A stretch of DNA of 54,625 nt from Methanobacteriota archaeon (GTDB taxonomy: Archaea; Thermoplasmatota; Poseidoniia; Poseidoniales; Poseidoniaceae). This document shows positions 8,576-15,620 of this stretch, in pieces. The translations under genes were made by a program, and so were the position numbers. Every line of letters begins with the position of its first letter. The stretch's first letter is position 1. The notes beneath the pieces were generated by a model. It was given only the letters and a program-made list of their open reading frames with translations, was not told the origin of the DNA and did no database searches. Where the stretch lies: contig WTJK01000083.1 of NCBI GenBank assembly GCA_011524855.1, positions 1 through 54,625 on the forward strand. Reading direction: 5' to 3'.

Positions 8576-9493
8576 ATGACGGACCTGCACCGTTCTGCCC
8601 AAAACGGCGACCGGCGAGCCCTCGCTCGCATGTTGTCAGCGATTGAGGCCGGCGAGGTGGACGTGCAGACCCTGATCGATGCAGCCCCACCAACGGGTGC
8701 GTGGAACGTGATGGCCATCACCGGCGCCCCGGGTGTTGGAAAATCGGTGTTGGTGGACGCCATCATGCAGCGCTGGGCAAGGCAGGGTCACACCACCGCC
8801 CTGCTCGCCGTCGACCCGAGTTCACCGCGAACCGGGGGCGCCCTGCTGGGTGATCGCGTCCGCATGACCACCGTTGACGACCCCGAGTTGAGCCACCGAG
8901 TGTACGTCCGCTCCGTGGCGACGAGAAAGGCCATCGGCTCGGTGCCCATGGTGGTGGGCGACATGGCGGCATACCTGCTCGGTTGTGGTTGGGACAGGGT
9001 GATCATTGAAACCGTCGGGGCAGGGCAGTCCGAGTTGCGGTGCGCTGCGGTGGCAGACCGCATCGTCGTGGTGGAAGGCCCTGCACGCGGCGACGGCATC
9101 CAGGCGGAGAAGGCAGGTTTGCTCGAACTCGCCGACCTCGTGCTGGTGAACAAGTGCGACCTCGATGGCGCAGAGCGCCACGCTGCGGAGCTCACGGAAT
9201 CCTATGCCTTGGGCGAAGAGGCCCCCCAGGTGATGCTTGTGTCGGGATTGAAGGGCACCGGCGTTGATCAAGCGGCAGAGGTCATGTTGGACCTCGCGCC
9301 CTCCAATCGCTCCACCGTAGCCAAAATGCGAGAGCGACTTCACGCTTCCCTTGAGCGGCGGCTCACGAGCCATTCCCGTTACAACCAAACGCTGGTGGAC
9401 CTCTCACAAGGGACAATTGATATTCATGAGGCAATGGCATTGCTGTTAAGTGAGCGCCATGAGTCACCAGGTCGAGATGACCAACCCCGTTGA
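8576..9493 (+). CDS. meaB: MeaB/ArgK-type GTPase, mutase chaperone
   Basis: A 305-residue G3E-family GTPase. The P-loop is GAPGVGKS (50-57), followed by LAVDPSSPRTGGALLGDRVRM, the switch region ETVGAGQSE (145-153) and NKCD (192-195) as the base-specificity motif. Family members load or protect the cobalamin of methylmalonyl-CoA mutase, in line with the B12-binding subunit gene 8 bases upstream. The ATG at 8576 is chosen because the longer frame start lies inside that upstream gene. The segment VRSVATRKAIGSVP replaces the usual RPSxxxGxLGG, a mild divergence. It overlaps the next gene by about 35 bases. Confidence 0.92.
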   Translation: MTDLHRSAQNGDRRALARMLSAIEAGEVDVQTLIDAAPPTGAWNVMAITGAPGVGKSVLVDAIMQRWARQGHTTALLAVDPSSPRTGGALLGDRVRMTTVDDPELSHRVYVRSVATRKAIGSVPMVVGDMAAYLLGCGWDRVIIETVGAGQSELRCAAVADRIVVVEGPARGDGIQAEKAGLLELADLVLVNKCDLDGAERHAAELTESYALGEEAPQVMLVSGLKGTGVDQAAEVMLDLAPSNRSTVAKMRERLHASLERRLTSHSRYNQTLVDLSQGTIDIHEAMALLLSERHESPGRDDQPR

Positions 9494-10085
9494 AACCTCG
9501 GTCGGGGGGATGCGAGGCCATGTGCTTCGCCGGTCCATCCATCTCGGCATGGTCGCCATCCCCTTTGCGTATTTTGAATTCGGTCCTTCTGTCGCAGAAA
9601 CCCTTCAGGTGACCCTTGACCAGCTCGTCGCCGGCTTTGTGCTCTTGTTGGTCATGGTGGAATTGCTTCGATTGCGTCTTGGTATCACCGTGTTCGGTCA
9701 GCGAGATTACGAGGCCAACCAAATCTCGGCCCTCGCATGGGGTGGTTTTGCCATCGGCATGGTCTTGTTGCTCGCTCCCGCACCTGGCTACGCATGGCCG
9801 CTGATCGTATCGTTGGCGTTGGGTGACCCGTTCATGGGTGAACTCCGTCGCAAGGGCATGGACGACCGAAGCGTGATGATGTACGCCACGTTGCTGATTT
9901 TGGCCATCTGGATGGTGTCTTGGTGGACCGTGGATACGCCCCTTCTCATGTGCTTCCTTCTGGCACCCGTCTGCATGGCGGCGGAATGGCCGAGGTTGAC
10001 CTACATCGACGACAACGCCACCATGGTCCTCATTCCACTGGCGTTGGTCCTGCTGCTCGAGCCCTTTGTCGGCTTGATGGGCTGA
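9459..10085 (+). CDS. Dolichol kinase-like membrane protein
   Basis: A 208-residue protein with about six or seven membrane segments. The pattern RRSIHLG near the N-terminus, VMVELLRLR, a central LALGDPFMGELRRKG and a late AAEWPRLTYIDDNATMVLIPLAL corresponds in order to the archaeal dolichol/polyprenol (phytol) kinase family. Those proteins use CTP to phosphorylate a polyprenol and share a GD motif and a late DN motif. The assignment rests on this motif order and is moderately sure; the exact lipid substrate cannot be read. Starts at 9459, 9477 and GTG 9450 all overlap the end of meaB, indicating cotranscription. Confidence 0.65.
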   Translation: MSHQVEMTNPVETSVGGMRGHVLRRSIHLGMVAIPFAYFEFGPSVAETLQVTLDQLVAGFVLLLVMVELLRLRLGITVFGQRDYEANQISALAWGGFAIGMVLLLAPAPGYAWPLIVSLALGDPFMGELRRKGMDDRSVMMYATLLILAIWMVSWWTVDTPLLMCFLLAPVCMAAEWPRLTYIDDNATMVLIPLALVLLLEPFVGLMG

Positions 10086-10162
10086 GTGAAACCGACGGCC
10101 ACGAATGGACCACCACCATACGTTGAAAGGGTGAGTGCGGCTCCCCGCAAACGGAGAGCATC

Positions 10163-10273
10163 ATGTCGGACGAAGGAACGGACAACGACCCACCCCAAGT
10201 GGCTTACCAAGTGGTCTTTGCGTTGGTGATCATCGCCCTCGTCGTGACCGTGTTCCGCTACCCTCTTTGGTGA
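10163..10273 (+). CDS. Micro-ORF, 36-residue single-span membrane peptide
   Basis: An ATG at 10163 after ACGGAGAG opens 36 codons. The peptide has an acidic N-terminus (SDEGTDNDPP), one hydrophobic helix (residues 17-31) and the end FRYPLW, with the stop at 10273. The arrangement is typical of small membrane subunits or regulators, but no family is recognised. It lies between the dolichol-kinase-like gene and asnB, on the same strand, and is followed at once by a T-run. Confidence 0.5.
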   Translation: MSDEGTDNDPPQVAYQVVFALVIIALVVTVFRYPLW

Positions 10274-10279
10274 TTTTTT
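10274..10279 (+). terminator. T-run, possible archaeal terminator
   Basis: Six T residues directly follow the micro-ORF stop. Archaeal termination often needs only a T-rich stretch. There are 50 bases from here to the asnB start, so a new promoter there is possible but none is clear. Confidence 0.25.
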
Positions 10280-10329
10280 CCGCACGAGAATGAACACTCC
10301 TTCAAAAGGTGCAGCCGCGAGGGCTTGCT

Positions 10330-12102
10330 ATGTGTGGGATTGCGGGTGCGTTGGGACAACCCGACGAAGCCGTTCTCCACCGCATGAACCGGATACTCGG
10401 CCACCGCGGTCCCGACGAACAATCCGCCTTGGTTGACGGACCCGTTGGACTGGCGCACACTCGACTGGCCATCGTTGATGTCAACGGCAGCCAGCAGCCG
10501 CTTTACGGCACGGATTCAACCGTGCTCATCGTGAACGGAGAGATCTACAATCACACCGAACTTCGGCGCACGGTCACCTATCCATACCAAACGGTTGGCG
10601 ACAGCGAGGTGATCCTCGCCCTTCACCACGAAGGAAGCAAAGGAAGCACTCGCTCTGCCGCTGAACACGCTCGCTGGATCAAACGGCTCGACGGTATGTT
10701 CGCCTTTGCCTTGTGGAACCCCGATGAGCGAACGTTGCTGCTCGCCCGAGACACGCTGGGCATCAAGCCCTTGTTCCGAACCCGTGTGGGGGACAGTCTG
10801 TTGTTCGCCAGCGAAGCGAAGGCGTTCCAAGCGCACGAGGCCTACCAGCCGGTGTTGGACCGGACAGCGTTCGGCGCCCGATTGGTATGGGAATATCCCT
10901 TGGACAGCACGTCACTTCTCGCGGGTGTTCACCAAGTCCGACCGGGGACGGTGGAGGTCTGGACCGTGGACGAAGGAGGTCAGCCTCGTTTGAAAGACGT
11001 GGCCATGTTTGAACGCTCCATGGTCGAACCCCAGGACACCTGGGATCCCTTGACCGGGGCTCCAGAGCTGTTGGATTCCTTCGTGACCAGTGTCCAGCAA
11101 CGGCTCATGGCCGACGTCCCGGTGGGCATCGTGCTCTCCGGCGGCCTTGACTCAAGTTTGGTGGCTGCGGTTGCTCACGAAGCCGCTGAACGCGCCGAGC
11201 AACCGGTGCCTGCGTGCTGGACAGTTGCGGAGAGCGAGGACAACCCTGACTGGATGGCGGCTGAAGACGTTGCCGCTTCGTTTGACCTTCAGCACCACCA
11301 GCACGTGCTCGAGCCTGATGCTTTCGAACGCACCCTCCCCTCCCTTGCCTGGCACGGGGAAGACATCGACGTGACCGTGCTGTTCTTCCAACCGCTGTTT
11401 CAACACATGCGTCAACACGTCACCGTGGGCTTGTGCGGTCAAGGCGCAGATGAGCTGCATGCCGGCTATCCAAGGTACCGGGCCCTCAACGATCACGGCC
11501 GGGAACTGATGGAAAGGGAACAGGCACTGCCCACGGATGTCCACCGTGCGTTGTCCGACGGGAACCTTTCCGGTCACGATGGCTGGTTCCAGCCGTCTCA
11601 CACGGCGTCAGATCCAACACGAGACCTCAACAGCATGCTGCAGTTTGAGTTTGACCACGGGCAGCTGAGCAATTTTCAACTTCGCCTGGTCGACCGCCAC
11701 TCAATGGCCCATTCACTCGAGGTCCGAGTTCCGTTCCTTGGCCGCCCACATCGACGCCTTGCCCAGCGCCTGCCGATGAATTGGCGGCTGCCCGATGCTG
11801 ACATCGAAAAGCTGGCCCTGCGTCGCGCAGCTGCCTTGACCAAACTGCCTCGCCACATCGTTGACCGTCCCAAGCTCCCCGCAGGACGGGCGACTTCACC
11901 CACCATGATCGACGCGTTCCTGAACGGCTACGCTGCTCAAACCGAGACCCTGATGGCAAGGTATGCCGAATGGGCGCCGGCCATGAAGGGTCAAGAAGAG
12001 TTGGCTCTTGGACTGGGGCTCTTCGAAGCCATGCATCTGAACGCTGACGGTTGGCAACAGCGCAACCGAAGTGTCGACGCATGGCTCAGCGAGGTGATCT
12101 AA
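10330..12102 (+). CDS. asnB: Asparagine synthase (glutamine-hydrolysing) family
   Basis: A 590-residue class II glutamine amidotransferase joined to an ATP-pyrophosphatase synthetase. The ATG at 10330 gives MCGIAGALG, so the nucleophile becomes Cys1 after Met removal; longer starts would bury it. HRGPD, LAIVD and NGEIYNH mark the glutaminase domain (1-200). SGGLDSSLVAA near residues 270-280 is the PP-loop of the synthetase. The usual product is asparagine from aspartate, but the family also amidates other carboxylates. The next gene, a glutamate-cysteine ligase-like enzyme, starts one base after its stop, so a shared peptide-like substrate is conceivable. Confidence 0.88.
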   Translation: MCGIAGALGQPDEAVLHRMNRILGHRGPDEQSALVDGPVGLAHTRLAIVDVNGSQQPLYGTDSTVLIVNGEIYNHTELRRTVTYPYQTVGDSEVILALHHEGSKGSTRSAAEHARWIKRLDGMFAFALWNPDERTLLLARDTLGIKPLFRTRVGDSLLFASEAKAFQAHEAYQPVLDRTAFGARLVWEYPLDSTSLLAGVHQVRPGTVEVWTVDEGGQPRLKDVAMFERSMVEPQDTWDPLTGAPELLDSFVTSVQQRLMADVPVGIVLSGGLDSSLVAAVAHEAAERAEQPVPACWTVAESEDNPDWMAAEDVAASFDLQHHQHVLEPDAFERTLPSLAWHGEDIDVTVLFFQPLFQHMRQHVTVGLCGQGADELHAGYPRYRALNDHGRELMEREQALPTDVHRALSDGNLSGHDGWFQPSHTASDPTRDLNSMLQFEFDHGQLSNFQLRLVDRHSMAHSLEVRVPFLGRPHRRLAQRLPMNWRLPDADIEKLALRRAAALTKLPRHIVDRPKLPAGRATSPTMIDAFLNGYAAQTETLMARYAEWAPAMKGQEELALGLGLFEAMHLNADGWQQRNRSVDAWLSEVI

Positions 12103-12103
12103 C

Positions 12104-13306
12104 ATGCATTTGAAAGACCTGAATCAACAACTCGAAGCCCATCGAACCGAAATCACCTCATGGATGGCGGCAAAAAGGTCCGAGGTCTCGATCCCCATTT
12201 ACGGAAGCGTGGATGTCCGAGATGCCGGCTGGAAGGTGGGCGTGGTCGATGCGAACCATTTCCCTGCAGGTTTCAACAACGTGGCAGAATCTCAACAAGA
12301 AGAACTTTCCAACCTCCTCAAGGATCACCTGCAACGAGCCCACCCCGACGTCGCATGGGTTCATGTTTATCCCGAGAGCCACACACGCAACCCCGCGTAT
12401 GTCGAAAACATTGCGTCCATTCAACGGATGATTGAACGAGCAGGTTACCGCTGCACCGTGGGTTCCCCCGAATTGGAAGAATTCAAGACCCTCAACGGGA
12501 CCAGTGGCCCCCTCAACCTCGTGCCGACGCAAGTTGACGGAGAGAACCGGCTTGTCGTTGATGGCCAAGAGCCCGATTTGATCCTGCTCAACAACGACCT
12601 CACCGACGGCAACATTCCAGGAATTGCCTCGCCCAACGTCACGCCACCACCCCACATGGGTTGGTTCCGGCGGAGGAAATCCCAACATTACGAGGCGTTG
12701 CGACCGTACGTCAACGAAGTGGCTGAGTTGCTGAACCTTGACCCATGGCACCTGATGCCGGATTGGTTTGTCTCCGAGGACAAGTGCCTGACGGAGGACG
12801 CATGTAAACAACGACTCGCAGAAGAAATCGATGACTTCCTCGGCCGCCTGAAAACCAAGTACGCTGAACTCGGTATCGACCGCCAACCCAGCGTGGTGAT
12901 GAAGAACGACAGCGGAACCTACGGCCTTGGCGTGATGGTCTTGACCTCAGGCGATCAAATCCTCAACCTCTCAAACCGCAAAGCGAACCGGTTGCGCTAC
13001 GCCAAAGGCGGTGCTTCGGTTGAAAATTACTTGATTCAGGAAGGCATCCCAACGGCGCTCCAAACCGAAGCAGGCGAAGCCCTCGAACCGGTGGTCTACC
13101 TGGTGGACGGTGAAGCAGCCTCCTGGTTTTACCGAATCAACGCCAAAAAGTCCGACATGGACAACCTCAACTCCCCCAGCGCTCGTTTTGAGAATTACGC
13201 CGATACCGCCAACCCCTACGCCACGGAAGCCCACGGCTGGCACGCGCTGGTCGCCGAACTGAGCATGCTGGCGATGGGGAAAGAAGCCGAGCGTTATGCT
13301 GTTTGA
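12104..13306 (+). CDS. gshA: Glutamate-cysteine ligase-like enzyme (GshA, ferrooxidans type)
   Basis: A 400-residue protein resembling the GshA family first described in acidithiobacilli and related proteobacteria. The segments PIYGSVDVRDAGWKVGVVD and NHFPAGFNN (residues 31-59), VMKNDSGTYGLGVM (about 265-278) and a C-terminal ATP-grasp-like half support this. The expected reaction is ATP-dependent gamma-glutamyl-cysteine formation. No glutathione synthetase gene follows, so the end product could be gamma-glutamylcysteine or another thiol. It starts one base after the asnB stop and must be cotranscribed with it. The family match is from remembered motifs. Confidence 0.72.
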   Translation: MHLKDLNQQLEAHRTEITSWMAAKRSEVSIPIYGSVDVRDAGWKVGVVDANHFPAGFNNVAESQQEELSNLLKDHLQRAHPDVAWVHVYPESHTRNPAYVENIASIQRMIERAGYRCTVGSPELEEFKTLNGTSGPLNLVPTQVDGENRLVVDGQEPDLILLNNDLTDGNIPGIASPNVTPPPHMGWFRRRKSQHYEALRPYVNEVAELLNLDPWHLMPDWFVSEDKCLTEDACKQRLAEEIDDFLGRLKTKYAELGIDRQPSVVMKNDSGTYGLGVMVLTSGDQILNLSNRKANRLRYAKGGASVENYLIQEGIPTALQTEAGEALEPVVYLVDGEAASWFYRINAKKSDMDNLNSPSARFENYADTANPYATEAHGWHALVAELSMLAMGKEAERYAV

Positions 13307-13467
13307 GACGGGCAGGACCTGCCGGCTCTTCCCGTCAACAAGCATCACGAGTTTGGTTGACAGTGCGGTGTTGATGCGAAGGCTGCTCGTCCAGAACGGT
13401 TCAACGACGCCGTGAGGGAACCTGTAAAGCGACGCATGCAACAGGATGAAGACGAAGACCACCACGC

Positions 13468-14151
13468 ATGTCCATGAAGGGCAAAGCGTGGTGGTACGTG
13501 CTCACCATCGCCGTTGGCCTGTGGGTTTCCGCCACAGGAGCCAACGGCATCTTGCCCGATCGTTGGGCTGAATGGCCGGTGAACGTTTGGTGCTGGGGCC
13601 TGTTTCTTGCCTTGTATGCGAAGGCTGACCGAAAAGAGCGCATTGAAATGATCACCGTGATCGCCTTCGCCACGCCGATGGAACTGTTCTTCTCTGAGGT
13701 CTGGAAGGTGTACGAGTATCAACGCGGATTGATGCCCTTGTTCGTACCTGTCGGCCATTACTTTCTGTTCGATTTGGGCCGCATTTGGGCTGAGCGCATC
13801 CAGGAGGCGTGGGCCATGCCGCTGTTGATGCCGTTTGTTCCTGTCGTCGGCTACGGTGTGTGGACGGGCGGTGACACGTCCGGGGTCTTGCTGCTGGCTT
13901 TGGTGGTGCTTTTCACACGGTTTGGCCCCCAACCTCGTTTGTACGCTGCGATGGTGTGGGCGGCCCTGGCCATGGAAATCGTTGGCACGCAACTCGGCAA
14001 CTGGACCTGGGCGACCGAGGTGCCGTGGACACCGTTCACCGCATGGAATCCTCCGCTGCTGGTGGGTGCCTTCTACTGTTTAGGTGACCTGTTGGTGAAC
14101 CTCAGCGTTGCTAAGTTTGAAGGGGAACCTCCCGAGGAGGTCACTGCATGA
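13468..14151 (+). CDS. Multi-spanning membrane protein, unknown
   Basis: A 227-residue protein with six or seven hydrophobic segments. Conserved-looking polar residues sit inside or beside them: MELFFSEVWKVYEYQ (about 71-85), LFVPVGHYFLFDLGR (about 91-105) and GTQLGNWTW with WNPPLLVG and YCLGD near the C-terminus. Polar clusters like this suggest a membrane enzyme or a transporter, but I do not recognise the family. Its stop overlaps the start of the ferredoxin-like gene (ATGA), so it is the first gene of a three-gene unit. Starts at 13468 and 13474 are both possible. The 161 bases upstream hold only a short GGCAG-gac-CTGCC hairpin. Confidence 0.75.
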   Translation: MSMKGKAWWYVLTIAVGLWVSATGANGILPDRWAEWPVNVWCWGLFLALYAKADRKERIEMITVIAFATPMELFFSEVWKVYEYQRGLMPLFVPVGHYFLFDLGRIWAERIQEAWAMPLLMPFVPVVGYGVWTGGDTSGVLLLALVVLFTRFGPQPRLYAAMVWAALAMEIVGTQLGNWTWATEVPWTPFTAWNPPLLVGAFYCLGDLLVNLSVAKFEGEPPEEVTA

Positions 14152-14480
14152 CAGGGGCCGATGAACTGCGCCGGCGCCGTCAGAACGAAGCCGTTCGTAT
14201 CCGCACGGCGCTCAACCGGCAACGGGGTGAGCAGCGTGCCAACACCAAGGGCGGTGAGGGAACAGTGGCTTTTGTGGAGGAGCGAAAGTGCATCGGCTGC
14301 GACCAGTGCACCATCGTCTGCGATGACGATGCCATTGAACTCTACCACGTGGCCATGAAGAGCCCGCTCATGTCGGTGGAAAGCAACCGAAAAGCAAGGG
14401 TGCTGAGGGACCCGTGCACCGGGTGCCGTCTCTGCGTGCTTGCGTGTCCCACCGACGCGATTACCATGATCGATCGATGA
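14148..14480 (+). CDS. Ferredoxin-like 2[4Fe-4S] protein
   Basis: A 110-residue protein. Residues 1-40 are basic and probably helical. The C-terminal part has two cluster motifs: Cys48-x2-Cys51-x2-Cys54-x3-Cys58 and Cys90-x2-Cys93-x2-Cys96-x3-Cys100-Pro. The first lacks the usual Pro after its last Cys (it reads CDDDAI), and the two motifs are 31 residues apart rather than close together. It is likely a cytoplasmic electron carrier. It lies between two membrane-protein genes, overlapping the first by 4 bases. The convergent bc-type operon just beyond encodes a cytoplasmic iron-sulfur module it might serve; that link is speculation. Confidence 0.88.
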   Translation: MTGADELRRRRQNEAVRIRTALNRQRGEQRANTKGGEGTVAFVEERKCIGCDQCTIVCDDDAIELYHVAMKSPLMSVESNRKARVLRDPCTGCRLCVLACPTDAITMIDR

Positions 14481-14501
14481 ACAACAACGGGAGGAGGAAC
14501 C

Positions 14502-14792
14502 ATGGCCAAGAAAGGAAAAGACCCCACTGCACAACGGTTTGGAGGCGAATTTGGCCCGTACCGTAAACCTGGAACCGCCGGCGTAAGCTTGTCGACGTTC
14601 AAGACCCTCGTTTGGGTCTCCAACCTTGGGGGGTTGCTGCTGGTGGCCCTGGCCCTCGAACTGATGTTCGTGGCTCAGAACTTTGCATGGGGTTTGTTAG
14701 CGCTCGTTCTTGGGGTCGCTGTGGGGTTGTTTCCCTCCAACTACGAAATTGTCGGAATGGAAGAGGATGACGACGGAACATCCAACACCTGA
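14502..14792 (+). CDS. Small two-span membrane protein, unknown
   Basis: A 96-residue protein with a basic soluble N-terminus (MAKKGKDPTAQRFGGEFGPYRKPG), two adjacent hydrophobic segments (about 34-57 and 60-78) separated by a short Asn/Phe turn, and an acidic tail. A clear GGGAGGAGG precedes the ATG at 14502. It follows the ferredoxin-like gene by 21 bases and ends 4 bases before the end of the convergent methyltransferase-like gene. No family is recognised. Confidence 0.75.
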   Translation: MAKKGKDPTAQRFGGEFGPYRKPGTAGVSLSTFKTLVWVSNLGGLLLVALALELMFVAQNFAWGLLALVLGVAVGLFPSNYEIVGMEEDDDGTSNT

Positions 14793-14796
14793 TGGT

Positions 14797-15537
14797 TCAA
14801 TCCGCTGAACCGTACACGCGCTGCATGAACGGCCGTTCAACGCTCATGTAAAACACGTAGATGCTGATGTGGAAAAGGAGGGCAACGGCCCACCCTTGGA
14901 TGGAAGCAGCCTCCAACGCCGCAGCGTGCATGGACACGTTGCCAATGCCGTACATGGGGTTGGCGAACACTGCGTACGGCCCGGACGTGATCAACGCCCC
15001 ATCACCCGCCCGGTCGTGAAACAAATCCCGATAGTAATACACGTCCATACCAACCAAATGCGTCGCCCATGTCTTGACCCCGACGCTCACAAAGAACAGC
15101 ACACCACCAAGGGCCATGACCACGGTGGTCGGTAGTGGGAGGTCAACGGTGTCAGCATGAACACGAAGGAACATGGCAAGGGACCAACCGAGGTTGAAGA
15201 ACACCACACCGAGCACAGATTCGTAGGTGGCCCAAGCTCGCTCATCACCCAACGCCTTGCGGAGTCGGTGATGCAACTTGAAACGGAAAAAAAGGATGTG
15301 CCCAAGGTAGTACACACACCACTCCACCACCACGTACATCAGGGCCAACATTGGGGTGGTGATGTACATCCAGCCGATGATGGCCGAGAGAAGGATGAAC
15401 AACGCCGTCAACATCGTTTGAACCATCGGACGGTCGAGACGCATGCCTGACATCCCAGACACAAGGGCGAGGGTACCCAACAGGGGTGACGCCTTTCCGC
15501 CCATAGCGGTGTTTTCCTTGTGCAGCGCATGAATCAT
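14797..15537 (-). CDS. Isoprenylcysteine/phospholipid methyltransferase-like membrane protein
   Basis: A 246-residue integral membrane protein. Its C-terminal third has the ICMT/PEMT pattern: ITSGPYAVFANPMYGIGN (about 183-200) and a late VERPFMQRVYG, preceded by four or five hydrophobic segments. Such enzymes transfer methyl groups from S-adenosylmethionine to lipids or C-terminal cysteines; the substrate here is unknown. It lies 83 bases downstream of the cytochrome b-HdrD fusion gene on the same strand and may be the distal gene of that operon. The start could be ATG 15537 or 15504; neither has a good ribosome-binding site. Confidence 0.75.
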   Translation of the reverse strand: MIHALHKENTAMGGKASPLLGTLALVSGMSGMRLDRPMVQTMLTALFILLSAIIGWMYITTPMLALMYVVVEWCVYYLGHILFFRFKLHHRLRKALGDERAWATYESVLGVVFFNLGWSLAMFLRVHADTVDLPLPTTVVMALGGVLFFVSVGVKTWATHLVGMDVYYYRDLFHDRAGDGALITSGPYAVFANPMYGIGNVSMHAAALEAASIQGWAVALLFHISIYVFYMSVERPFMQRVYGSAD

Positions 15538-15620
15538 GCGGCCGTTGAGGTCGAACGACCCGCACGGGCAACCTCATGCAAGGGGGTCGGGAACTTCCCG
15601 CGCCCGCCGCCGGTTCAGCG

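Noticed and set aside
13312-13324. GGCAG-gac-CTGCC hairpin after gshA as a terminator
   Set aside because: The stem is only five bases with no following T-run; it could occur by chance.
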